64,000 bases of DNA, from contig JAJYBB010000012.1 of NCBI GenBank assembly GCA_021779195.1, positions 30,780-94,779 on the forward strand, written 5' to 3'. Of this stretch, positions 17,364-25,328 are shown piece by piece. Positions within the stretch are counted from its first letter, which is position 1. Every line of letters starts with the position of its first letter. This DNA is from Bacteroidota bacterium (GTDB taxonomy: Bacteria; Bacteroidota; Bacteroidia; Bacteroidales; Paludibacteraceae). The position numbers and the translations under genes are program-made. The notes under the pieces are model-generated. The model was given only the letters and a program-made list of their open reading frames with translations. It did not search any database and was not told the origin of the DNA.

Positions 17364-19877
17364 TTATTTTACCACAAATTTAAGCGTAGATAATAATTTT
17401 TCGGTCGAATGGCATTCAAGAACATAAATTCCGGGTTTGAACGAAGATATATCCATTTTCAACGAAGCTGCATCAAGATTTTGAACTTTAATCATTGCTC
17501 CGTTCAAATCAAAAACACAAATTTTCAAACCGCTCATAAAGCCATCAACCGCAATTTCCAAATAGGTATTTGCAGGATTTGGGTAAGCAGTTAATTTTAA
17601 TTTATCAGAAAATACGGAACTCACTTCGGTCGTACCCCATTTAACTTTTAATGCTTGCATCTCGGCTGCTGTAACCGGCATAACCGTTCCATGTCTCGGC
17701 GTAAAATCGAAAGAAACCGGATTTGTAACTACCGAAAAGTTAACTAAGTCAGTACTGCTGGTTAATTGATACGCCCCACTGGTGTACATGTCGTACATCA
17801 ATATCCAATTGTCGGTGTTGTACATTCTGAACACACAGCCACCTTCAACCGGATTCGATGTTGATTGTAAATACTTGTCTAACAAGATGTAATTGCCGGT
17901 AAGTGAAGTTGATAGGGCTTTTTTAATCCCGTTTCCATTCCCTTCGGTTTTGAAAAATAAATTATAATATCCATCTTTATAAATGATATCGGGATCAATG
18001 GTTGAAAGCCCATTATTGTCAAACAATACTTTGGGTGTTGTAACAAATCCGGTAAAAGTACTATTTGCATACGCATAATATATTTTGTCGTAATCTGTTG
18101 AACCAAGTCGCATAGCCCAGTAAACCATGTATTTATCTACCGAAGGATCGTAAATCGTCTGAGGAGCCCAAACACGATCAGCTGTGGCATATTGAAGATA
18201 AGTATTGGGTATATTGATGACTGTCGAAGACCAGTCGGTCAGATTTGAAGACTTGAGCAAAACCATGGCGCGGTTTGAGTTCCAGCCGTTTGCAGAAACC
18301 ATATCGGTAGCAACCATATAATAATCATTGTTTTGACCCCGAAGAATATGTGGATCGCGCACACCACCCGATGAACTGATAAGAGTTGAATTTAAAACAG
18401 GATTGTTGTTATTCAGTGCTTTATATACATACCCATCGTTACTTAGCGCAAATCGAATGGCTTCCTGAGTGATATTATTCCCTGTGAAATATACAAAAAG
18501 ATAACCAGCAAATCCTTCGTCTTCGGCTACAACTACCGAAAATGATTTGGTCGTTACGATTGTGCCTTTTGTTAAGGTTGCAGTCATGATTACCTGCGCA
18601 TTACCACTGCCTTTTGCCGGATGATTGAGAATGACTCCGGTAGATGATAAGATCGTCGGTGCATTGGAGTTCCAGCTTATTTTTGAACCTTCCATTCCGG
18701 AAATTGGTAAAGTGAGATTTGACCTCAGTAAATTTAGATTCCCAACTACTGACAAATTCGTTGAATCAAGTTGTACGCTAATTTTATCTGAAAAATACGG
18801 AATTACTGTTGCTGTAAACTGTTTTGTAGCCGTGATTCCATTTTTTGATAATGTTGCTGTAAGGGTCACAGTGACTGTATCTGATCCAACCAGCGGACGG
18901 TTTACAACTCCCGAAGTAGAAATTACCGAATTATTTGAAGAAGCCCACGAGATGCTTATATTGTTTCCTCCATCTGTTGGAAGTGTGAGATTAGATTTTA
19001 CAGTATTTAATCCACTTAAAGTTAATTGAGTTTTTGCGTCGGAAACCAATTGAACAAAAAGGGCACTGTCCAATCCGTTTCGCGAGGCTGCCAGTGTAGC
19101 TATCTCATTCGCTGATAACGCACGGTTATATATTCTAAAATCGGATAAAAGAGCATTTTGAAGGTATGCATCGCCTGCGTAGCACGATTTTCCAAGATAA
19201 TTATTTGTTGTTATTCCCAATTTTGCAGGATAAATATTGACGGTGCCGGTTTTTACGACAGCTCCGTTAATATAAATTATTCCCTCAGTGCCCGATTGAG
19301 TATAGGTGATATATTGCCAATTGCCTTTGGTTAACGCTTTATTTTGTGAAACCGATGTTTCTCCTGTCCAGTTGGTTGATGAAATTGCAAATCGATTGCT
19401 CAATGCTGAAAAAAACAGGTTCCCGTTTGCAGTTGTCGCCATATCATTGGAGTTTGCAAAAGTCCAAATAAAATTTCCAGGAGCAGACAGATTTGTCAAC
19501 GGATCAACATAGACATACAATGAAATGCTGAAATCAGAAAGGGAATTAATCAAATTGCCGGTTTTTGATGTAAGATCTAAATATCCGTTTGCCGATCCCA
19601 AATCTAAGACACTAAAACGTCCTATTGATCTCACGATTGCCCCGTTTTGCAATGTGGCATCAAATCCGTTTCCCGAAATATCTTTGACCGAGTCGGTGGC
19701 AGTACCCGAAAAATCGTATTGTAATTTCAACGAGGTATCAGCAGCATTTGTATTTTGTAAATTTAAAAGCATTATTAAAAATACAGCAACAAATACTATG
19801 GTAGATTGAAGCTTAAAACCTACATGATTTTTACTTGCTTTTTTTAAATTGATTGCTGCGGAATGACTAAAATTCAT
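17364..19877 (-). CDS. secreted multidomain protein: LamG-like, Ig-like repeats, GH43-type beta-propeller, T9SS tail
   Basis: 837 residues from the ATG at 19877 (an in-frame ATG at 19919 adds 14 residues and is not preferred). After a long signal segment come a concanavalin/LamG-type domain (~50-265; LQYDFSGTATDS..., GTEGIIYINGAVV), two bacterial Ig-like repeats (~275-455, each starting near 'L...LSGLNTVKSNLTLP'), and a GH43-like five-bladed propeller (~460-745). The propeller has the expected acidic residues: Asp508 in GGVRDPHILR, Asp630 in TIDPDIIY and Glu678 in PVEGGCVF. The last ~75 residues (KLTAYPNPANTYLEIAV ... PGIYVLEC) are a T9SS sorting domain. Likely an arabinan- or xylan-acting enzyme; the specificity is not readable. 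Confidence 0.85.
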   Translation of the reverse strand: MNFSHSAAINLKKASKNHVGFKLQSTIVFVAVFLIMLLNLQNTNAADTSLKLQYDFSGTATDSVKDISGNGFDATLQNGAIVRSIGRFSVLDLGSANGYLDLTSKTGNLINSLSDFSISLYVYVDPLTNLSAPGNFIWTFANSNDMATTANGNLFFSALSNRFAISSTNWTGETSVSQNKALTKGNWQYITYTQSGTEGIIYINGAVVKTGTVNIYPAKLGITTNNYLGKSCYAGDAYLQNALLSDFRIYNRALSANEIATLAASRNGLDSALFVQLVSDAKTQLTLSGLNTVKSNLTLPTDGGNNISISWASSNNSVISTSGVVNRPLVGSDTVTVTLTATLSKNGITATKQFTATVIPYFSDKISVQLDSTNLSVVGNLNLLRSNLTLPISGMEGSKISWNSNAPTILSSTGVILNHPAKGSGNAQVIMTATLTKGTIVTTKSFSVVVAEDEGFAGYLFVYFTGNNITQEAIRFALSNDGYVYKALNNNNPVLNSTLISSSGGVRDPHILRGQNNDYYMVATDMVSANGWNSNRAMVLLKSSNLTDWSSTVINIPNTYLQYATADRVWAPQTIYDPSVDKYMVYWAMRLGSTDYDKIYYAYANSTFTGFVTTPKVLFDNNGLSTIDPDIIYKDGYYNLFFKTEGNGNGIKKALSTSLTGNYILLDKYLQSTSNPVEGGCVFRMYNTDNWILMYDMYTSGAYQLTSSTDLVNFSVVTNPVSFDFTPRHGTVMPVTAAEMQALKVKWGTTEVSSVFSDKLKLTAYPNPANTYLEIAVDGFMSGLKICVFDLNGAMIKVQNLDAASLKMDISSFKPGIYVLECHSTEKLLSTLKFVVK

Positions 19878-20003
19878 GATTTTGTGATTAATATTTTGCA
19901 AATGAAGTTGACCCGACATAAATATTCGGATAAGATGCTTATTAAAGTCAACGCTCCTTCCATCTGAAAGGAGTGTTGATGAAAAATTTCAGCGTTTAAG
20001 AAT

Positions 20004-21347
20004 TTACCAACTGGTTGGAAGTCCGCAATCGTCAACACACATGGCTTTGCATAGTTTGGCACAGTTTGACAGTCCAACTTGTTGGGCTGATGTATCTCCG
20101 AGATTTGTAATTTCTGTTCTTAGATTGATTCCGAAAGGCCAGAAATGTTGTGTGTCGGCATTTAAAACCTGACCTGTAAGTGATTTTAAAAGATTTGAAG
20201 CCACTGAACCTGTCCAAATGCCGTTTACAACTTTCGATTGCCAGATGCTTGTTGTTCCGGAACCCATGAAATGGCACATTTCATGCATTGCAGTTCCTAC
20301 CCACATATACCAAGTATTCGGGCCAAAGCCGATAGATCCGTGATAAGAAGCCTGAGCGGTGGGAATACCGGCATTGTAATAAACAGAAATATTTCCTTTA
20401 AATGGTGTATATCTATCAAAATATATGCAAGCACTATCCATGGCAATTTTTATCAGTTTGTAAGGAATTGGATTTGCAACAGAATCTATTCCAAGAGTAT
20501 AGGTAACATTCCCCATCATTGGTTTTACTGTTAGTTGTGCACCATAGGCTGTCCCTATACAATTTGTAGCATAGGCTCTTACGTAATAAGTAGAGTTTAA
20601 ATTCAGGTTTGTCATAAATGCGTAGAATTTTCCCGTTGAAATACCTCCAGAATATTTTAAGTCGTTTATGGTGGGGTTGGTTGTTGTCGACCAACAAACG
20701 CCACGTTCAGTGAGTGTGCACCCACCATTGGTTTTAATATTTACCACGCAAGTTGCTTTATTTAGACTGTAATCATAAGATGCTGAGGTGGTTTCGACTG
20801 TAGGGAGCGTGTAACTGAGGGTCGTAATCTGAAGATCATTTCCATAAGCAGTTCCATTGGCATTGGTGGCAAAGGCTTTAATATGAATCGTTGTGCCAGC
20901 TGCCAATCCGGTGAGGTTTACTGTCGAAGTAGCTGTATTTGCAATAGATACTATTTTGTTATCATTAATTGTAGGGTTGGGATTTGTACTCCAGCAGATT
21001 CCCTTTTCGATAATTGCGGATCCTCCTACCGAGAAAATTTTATATCCTGCCGAAGCTGAAGTATAGGAAACAGAACTCGCTTGCAAAGTACTAACTCCTG
21101 CTAATGTAGTAGCCATACCGGTAGTAAAAGTCATGCTGTCAATGGTTGAAACTGGAATGCTGATTAATGCGCTGTCATGGGTGTAAATGTTAAGTTGCGA
21201 GTTTGCACTGCCAAATTTCAAACTATCGACAGAAGCAACCGGCAAGTTCAACGCCGACAAATCTGATTTTAATATATTGACCGTATTTTGAGCGAAACCG
21301 GAAATACTTAAAACTATAATTAGGAATATGAAGAATGATTTTTTCAT
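20004..21347 (-). CDS. secreted protein with two fibronectin-like repeats and a HExxH motif, putative metallopeptidase
   Basis: 447 residues with a Sec signal (FFIFLIIVLSISGFAQ). A short N-terminal beta domain (LKSDLSALNLPVASVDSLKF) is followed by two Fn3-like repeats (~95-180 and ~185-280; each holds a 'ERGVCWSTTTNPTIND' pattern). The C-terminal domain carries TAMHEMCHFMG, i.e. His355-Glu356-x-x-His359 with a Gly three residues on, like a zinc peptidase. The metzincin third His is absent (Thr at that place), so another ligand is needed, perhaps in ADTQHFWPFG. The Cys cluster CAKLCKAMCVDDCG ends the protein. Start overlaps the stop of the preceding T9SS gene by ATGA, so the two are translationally coupled. 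Catalysis is inference. Confidence 0.65.
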   Translation of the reverse strand: MKKSFFIFLIIVLSISGFAQNTVNILKSDLSALNLPVASVDSLKFGSANSQLNIYTHDSALISIPVSTIDSMTFTTGMATTLAGVSTLQASSVSYTSASAGYKIFSVGGSAIIEKGICWSTNPNPTINDNKIVSIANTATSTVNLTGLAAGTTIHIKAFATNANGTAYGNDLQITTLSYTLPTVETTSASYDYSLNKATCVVNIKTNGGCTLTERGVCWSTTTNPTINDLKYSGGISTGKFYAFMTNLNLNSTYYVRAYATNCIGTAYGAQLTVKPMMGNVTYTLGIDSVANPIPYKLIKIAMDSACIYFDRYTPFKGNISVYYNAGIPTAQASYHGSIGFGPNTWYMWVGTAMHEMCHFMGSGTTSIWQSKVVNGIWTGSVASNLLKSLTGQVLNADTQHFWPFGINLRTEITNLGDTSAQQVGLSNCAKLCKAMCVDDCGLPTSW

Positions 21348-21817
21348 TGTTTAGAAATTTTTAATACTCGATTATTTATCTTTAATAAATATATGCCACG
21401 CGATAAATTGCTGATATCTATATAATTATTTGAAACGGGCAGATCAGCAATTTTGCAACCACTAATCGAGTAAATTGCTACCTTTGAACTATTGAAATCC
21501 AAATTTTTTAAGAATACGTAATTAGAAGTAGGATTTGGGTATGCCACCAGATTGGTGTTTAATTGAGGGGAATTCAACGCTGTAATCGAAGAGAACGCTA
21601 CTAGTTTTATCGTTGAAAACTCTACTGAATCGATATTCCCTGTCATATAATTGATAATCAATCCTGAACCAGAAAAATTGATTTTTCGGATAGAGCTTAA
21701 TGAAATGCTCTGATCGCTTCCGTTTACCTTTTTTATGTCTAACGAAATGGTTTGAGCTGAAGCATTTATTCCTAAGATAAATATCATCAACAAAATAAGG
21801 TTGAAATTGAGTTTCAT
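21344..21817 (-). CDS. small secreted protein with T9SS sorting domain
   Basis: 157 residues. A Sec signal (LNFNLILLMIFILGINASAQ) precedes a ~60-residue beta region (ISLDIKKVNGSDQSISLSSIRKINFSGSG) and a typical type A T9SS C-terminal domain (LVAYPNPTSNYVFLKNL ... LSRGIYLLKINNRVLKI). It has almost no body besides the export tail. The N-terminal region resembles that of the next gene (DSVEF/IDSMTF type), and the genes overlap by ATGA. It leads a unit of three genes pointing to the GH43-type gene. Function unknown. Confidence 0.75.
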   Translation of the reverse strand: MKLNFNLILLMIFILGINASAQTISLDIKKVNGSDQSISLSSIRKINFSGSGLIINYMTGNIDSVEFSTIKLVAFSSITALNSPQLNTNLVAYPNPTSNYVFLKNLDFNSSKVAIYSISGCKIADLPVSNNYIDISNLSRGIYLLKINNRVLKISKQ

Positions 21818-21893
21818 ATTTGATGTTTTCTTTGGTAAATTCTACGATATCAGGAGAATAGTTTATGACAATTTTTTCAGAAATATCAGGTTA

Positions 21894-21901
21894 CAAAATT
21901 A
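21894..21901 (-). promoter_or_regulatory. candidate -7 box (TAATTTTG) for the T9SS/HExxH unit
   Basis: The minus strand reads TAATTTTG, 77 bp upstream of the 21817 start. The expected -33 site is only T-rich. The rest of the 289-bp gap 21818-22106 shows no gene. Confidence 0.45.
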
Positions 21902-22106
21902 TTAAATATCTGAGTAAATGCAGGTAAAAATATTCCCAATAATGTGGATTTTCATGCAATATTTGGGTACAAAAATATTGAGTTGGTAATTTTTGTCGAT
22001 TAAAAATATTGACAATCAATCCAGACGAATCAATTACCCGAAAAAGAGGAGAAGGATTGATGATGGAGCTTTCAGGATATTAAGAAACCTCGATTTGATA
22101 GCAGCC

Positions 22107-22892
22107 TTACTTTGTTAATTCATCCGAAAGAAAATGCTCCAATTGTTCCGGTTTCACATTTAAAGAGAGTTGTCCGTTAATTGCCCAGGAAATGTGCCCG
22201 CTTTCTTCGGAAATAACAATAGCGATTGCGTCGGAGTGTTCGGTAATTCCTAAAGCGGCACGATGCCTGAGTCCGAGACGTTTAGGAATTGATTGATCTT
22301 TGGATACAGGTAAGATACACGCAGCTGCTTTAATTGATCGCTTCGAAATGATCATTGCACCATCGTGTAATGGGCTGTTTTTGAAAAAAATACTTTCAAT
22401 CAAACGTGAATTTATAGTTGAGTTGATTTGTTCGCCTGATTGCGAATAGAAGTCTAAATCGTTGTAACGGGTAATGACAATTAATCCGCCCGTAGAATTT
22501 AAAGCCAAATTTCTGCAAGCTAACACGATCTGAACTAAATCATAATTAATTCGAACATTATCCTGCTCGTCGTTTCCCAATAAAACACGTCTGAGATTAT
22601 TAAATCGTCTCCAATTCCGGCGGGATCCGATACGTGAAAAGAATCGTCTGATTTCATCCTGGAACAAAACGATTAAAGCGAAAGCCCCCACGCTGACTAC
22701 ACGGTCGAAGATTCCGCCGAGTAATTCCATTTTGAATACGTATGAAACTAAAAACCAGCATATTAAAAATGTCATAATGCCGATAAATATATTTAATGCA
22801 CCACTACTTTTGAGTAGTTTAAACAATTCATAGAGCAAAACTGCCACTAAAAATATATCGATTATGTCTTTAATTCCGATTTCAAATCCCAT
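22107..22892 (-). CDS. cdaA: diadenylate cyclase (c-di-AMP synthase), CdaA type
   Basis: 261 residues. Three N-terminal membrane helices (IIDIFLVAVLLYELFKLL, NIFIGIMTFLICWFLVSYVF, VVSVGAFALIVLF) anchor the DisA_N catalytic domain, which has both diagnostic motifs: LHDGAMIIS and LGLRHRAALGITE. It makes c-di-AMP from two ATP, a messenger for potassium and cell-wall homeostasis. It starts 26 bp after the folP stop, a pairing common in Bacteroidota, so folP-cdaA is an operon. Its transcription probably depends on the folP promoter, now interrupted by the IS element. Confidence 0.96.
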   Translation of the reverse strand: MGFEIGIKDIIDIFLVAVLLYELFKLLKSSGALNIFIGIMTFLICWFLVSYVFKMELLGGIFDRVVSVGAFALIVLFQDEIRRFFSRIGSRRNWRRFNNLRRVLLGNDEQDNVRINYDLVQIVLACRNLALNSTGGLIVITRYNDLDFYSQSGEQINSTINSRLIESIFFKNSPLHDGAMIISKRSIKAAACILPVSKDQSIPKRLGLRHRAALGITEHSDAIAIVISEESGHISWAINGQLSLNVKPEQLEHFLSDELTK

Positions 22893-22918
22893 AATTCAAT
22901 GATTTTGAATATGTTTGG

Positions 22919-23761
22919 TTAAGTTTGATATTGTTTAAAAATACGAATCGTTTCCACGGCTTCTTTTACATCATGAACACGTAAAATGGAAGCACCTCCC
23001 ATCAAGGCAAGCATATTGGCTGCAGTTGTTGCATTTAAAGCATGTTCTGCATCTGTTTCTAAAAGGTTATAAAGCATTGATTTTCTTGATAATCCTGCCA
23101 ATATTGGAGTTCCTAACGATTTAAAGTAGGATAATTGCTGAAGAATTTTGTAATTCTGTTCTAAGGTTTTTGCAAAACCAAAACCGGGATCGATGATTAC
23201 ATCGTTAATCCCAAGCAATCGCAACTGTGCCAATCGTTTTTCTAAAAAAAAGAGTACTTCTGAAACCACTTCATCGTATTGAGTAAGCGATTGCATGGAC
23301 TGCGGGGTTCCTCGCATGTGCATCAACACATAAGCCACATCCAAACCGGCAATGGTTTCAAACATTAATTCATCTAAAGTGCCGCCACCCACGTCGTTGA
23401 TCATTGCTACCCCATAATTTCGTACCACGTGCCTGACTACTGAGGAACGATAGGTGTCGACTGACAGAATAACAGATGGAAACTTCTTCAGGATAATTTC
23501 AATGGCTTCTGATAACCGTCGAATTTCATCATCCGTTGAAACCGGTTCGGCTGAGGGACGAGTGGAATAACCACCGACATCCATTATGAAAGCTCCTTCG
23601 TTTAGAATGCTTTCAGCTTGACGAAGTATTAATTTGTCGGTTGTGAAGCGGTTACCAACAAAGAATGAATCGGGAGTAACATTTAGAATGCCCATCACAA
23701 CCGGTTCCGAAAGGTCATATAGCCTTTTGTTTAATTTTAATAATAAAGGATTTACAGCCAT
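22919..23761 (-). CDS. folP: dihydropteroate synthase
   Basis: 280 residues from the ATG at 23761. An in-frame ATG at 23803 lies in the terminal repeat of the IS element and would add 14 residues (MLQNKKSELFCILK), so it is not the native start. Family motifs: VMGILNVTPDSFF, FIMDVGGYSTRPSAEPVS, INDVGGG, DPGFGFAKT, and ILAGLSRKSML. It joins 6-hydroxymethyl-dihydropterin pyrophosphate to p-aminobenzoate and is the sulfonamide target. The IS element begins 40 bp upstream, between the gene and its candidate native promoter (25107-25114). Confidence 0.96.
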   Translation of the reverse strand: MAVNPLLLKLNKRLYDLSEPVVMGILNVTPDSFFVGNRFTTDKLILRQAESILNEGAFIMDVGGYSTRPSAEPVSTDDEIRRLSEAIEIILKKFPSVILSVDTYRSSVVRHVVRNYGVAMINDVGGGTLDELMFETIAGLDVAYVLMHMRGTPQSMQSLTQYDEVVSEVLFFLEKRLAQLRLLGINDVIIDPGFGFAKTLEQNYKILQQLSYFKSLGTPILAGLSRKSMLYNLLETDAEHALNATTAANMLALMGGASILRVHDVKEAVETIRIFKQYQT

Positions 23762-23791
23762 CTTTAAAATACAGAATAATTCTGATTTTTT

Positions 23792-23800
23792 ATTTTGCAA
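23792..23800. repeat. left target-site duplication of the IS element (ATTTTGCAA)
   Basis: The nine bases directly outside the left terminal repeat are identical to the nine bases directly outside the right one (25101-25109). Confidence 0.9.
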
Positions 23801-25100
23801 CATTAGTGTCCACTAAAATTCATTAACAGTTCTTTGAAATCCTTTTCTATCAGTATTTTCCGAGCAAAATAGTTGCGTGACGATTTGAATTTTTTATCTT
23901 GCCCAAAATGTAAAAAAATGGGCAATGAATACAGGGAAATATGTTTTTGCACAAATGATTGAGTTTTTACCTCAACGAGTTTTTGACGGATTTGTAGCAA
24001 AGTATGAAGGCAATAAATATGTAAAACATTTTACCTGTTGGAATCAACTTTTGGTAATGATGTTTGGTCAACTTTCAAATCGGGATAGTCTTCGGGATTT
24101 GATTTTAGCAATAGATGCTCATAGTCAAAAGAAATATCATTTGGGGTTTGGAAAAAATGTTACTCGCAGTAATCTTTCCAAAGCAAATGAAAAACGTGAT
24201 AGCAAAATCTTTGAAGACTATGCTTATTATTTGATTGACATTGCTCGTAAGCGTCGGGCAAACGATGATTTTGAAATAGAAGGTAAAATTTATGCTTTTG
24301 ATTCTTCGACCATTGATTTATGTTTGAATGTATTTTGGTGGGCAAAGTTTCGCAAAACAAAAGCGGGCATTAAACTTCATACACTCTATGATATAACGAC
24401 TCAGATTCCGGCATTCATTCATATTACAAACGCAACAGTAAATGATATGAATGCGATGGATGTAATTCCTTATGAATCCGGTGCATATTATATATTTGAT
24501 CGTGGATATGTTGATTATAAAAGGCTTTATAATATCACAAAGCAAACAGCTTATTTTGTGATTAGAGCCAAAAAGAATCTCCAGTTCCAGTACACTCAAC
24601 TAAATCCGGTAAATGAGAAAAACGGAGTCATGAGTGATCAAATAGGCAAACTTACGGGATTCTATATATCGCAATATTACCCTGATGAAATTAGAAAAGT
24701 AGTTTATTATGATAAGGAAACAAACAGAACATTTGTTTATCTGACCAATAATATGGAACTACCTTCTGAACAGATAGCATTGCTTTATAAGAATCGCTGG
24801 CAAATTGAGCTATTCTTCAAATGGATTAAACAGCATTTAAAGATTAAGTCCTTTTGGGGTACTACAGAAAATGCTGTCAGAATACAAATATATACTGCAG
24901 TAATATCATATTGCTTGGTTGCAATCATTGAAAATGAACTAATGATTAACCGTTCAACATATGAAGTTCTACAGATATTAGGCATTTCACTGTTCGACAA
25001 ATCACCCATTGGTGAGCTCATTTTTTATACGAATAGAAATGATGTCAAAGAACTTTCGTCAGATCAACTGACTATTAATTTTTTTTAGTGGACACTAATG
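23801..25100 (+). mobile_element. 1300-bp IS4-family insertion sequence
   Basis: Perfect 18-bp terminal inverted repeats CATTAGTGTCCACTAAAA at 23801-23818 and (reversed) 25083-25100, extending imperfectly (26 of 30) inward. A 9-bp duplication ATTTTGCAA flanks both sides. One open transposase gene (23925-25088) fills the element. The identical repeats and clean target duplication suggest a recent, probably active insertion. The element lies between divergent folP and the gldJ-like gene, at the folP transcription start region. Confidence 0.95.
23925..25088 (+). CDS. IS4-family DDE transposase with N-terminal DUF4372 domain
   Basis: 387 residues. The N-terminal ~75 residues match the DUF4372 pattern (FAQMIEFLPQRVFDGFV, NQLLVMMFGQLSNRDSLRDL). 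The RNase H-like core has Asp in IYAFDSSTID, Asp in YIFDRGYVDY and the Y-(2)-R-(3)-E-(6)-K signature in LLYKNRWQIELFFKWIKQ, which gives the third catalytic residue. The frame is intact and fills the element from 124 bp inside the left end to 12 bp before the right end. It moves the IS by cut and paste in this family. Confidence 0.95.
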   Translation: MNTGKYVFAQMIEFLPQRVFDGFVAKYEGNKYVKHFTCWNQLLVMMFGQLSNRDSLRDLILAIDAHSQKKYHLGFGKNVTRSNLSKANEKRDSKIFEDYAYYLIDIARKRRANDDFEIEGKIYAFDSSTIDLCLNVFWWAKFRKTKAGIKLHTLYDITTQIPAFIHITNATVNDMNAMDVIPYESGAYYIFDRGYVDYKRLYNITKQTAYFVIRAKKNLQFQYTQLNPVNEKNGVMSDQIGKLTGFYISQYYPDEIRKVVYYDKETNRTFVYLTNNMELPSEQIALLYKNRWQIELFFKWIKQHLKIKSFWGTTENAVRIQIYTAVISYCLVAIIENELMINRSTYEVLQILGISLFDKSPIGELIFYTNRNDVKELSSDQLTINFF

Positions 25101-25109
25101 ATTTTGCAA
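25101..25109. repeat. right target-site duplication of the IS element (ATTTTGCAA)
   Basis: Same nine bases as 23792-23800. This copy still belongs to the original folP upstream region and carries the last bases of the TACATTTG box on the minus strand. Confidence 0.9.
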
Positions 25110-25114
25110 ATGTA
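25107..25114 (-). promoter_or_regulatory. candidate native -7 box of folP (TACATTTG), displaced by the IS
   Basis: The minus strand reads TACATTTG immediately outside the IS right end. Before the insertion it would have been about 40 bp upstream of the folP ATG. Now any transcript must cross 1.3 kb of IS in antisense to its transposase. Confidence 0.5.
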
Positions 25115-25274
25115 CTAAAAATAAATCACCGACCTGTTTTATGCCAGAAAAAATCAAAGAAATATTCCTACTTTGGAATACTTTTTTAAACGGAATTGAG
25201 TTATTATCTAAGTTTATTTTATATTGAAAGAACGAAAAATCAACAAATCGTTTAGTATTACAAAAAAAAAATAC

Positions 25275-25282
25275 TATTTTTG
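25275..25282 (+). promoter_or_regulatory. candidate -7 box (TATTTTTG) of the gldJ-like gene
   Basis: TATTTTTG matches TAnnTTTG and is followed by GCAC, 46 bp before the ATG at 25329. A TTTAG lies about 20 bp upstream. It is 175 bp from the IS and remains intact. The region between the IS and the start holds no other feature. Confidence 0.55.
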
Positions 25283-25328
25283 CACAATTCTTTTATCAGC
25301 TATACTTTATTATAATTATCATACCAGT

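Noticed and set aside
23803..24000. Small minus-strand frame across the IS left end
   Set aside because: It is antisense to the transposase, spans the terminal repeat and has no recognisable sequence.
25224..25328. Longer gldJ-like frame starting at 25224
   Set aside because: It passes through a -7 box (25275-25282) and precedes a normal lipoprotein signal that begins at 25329.
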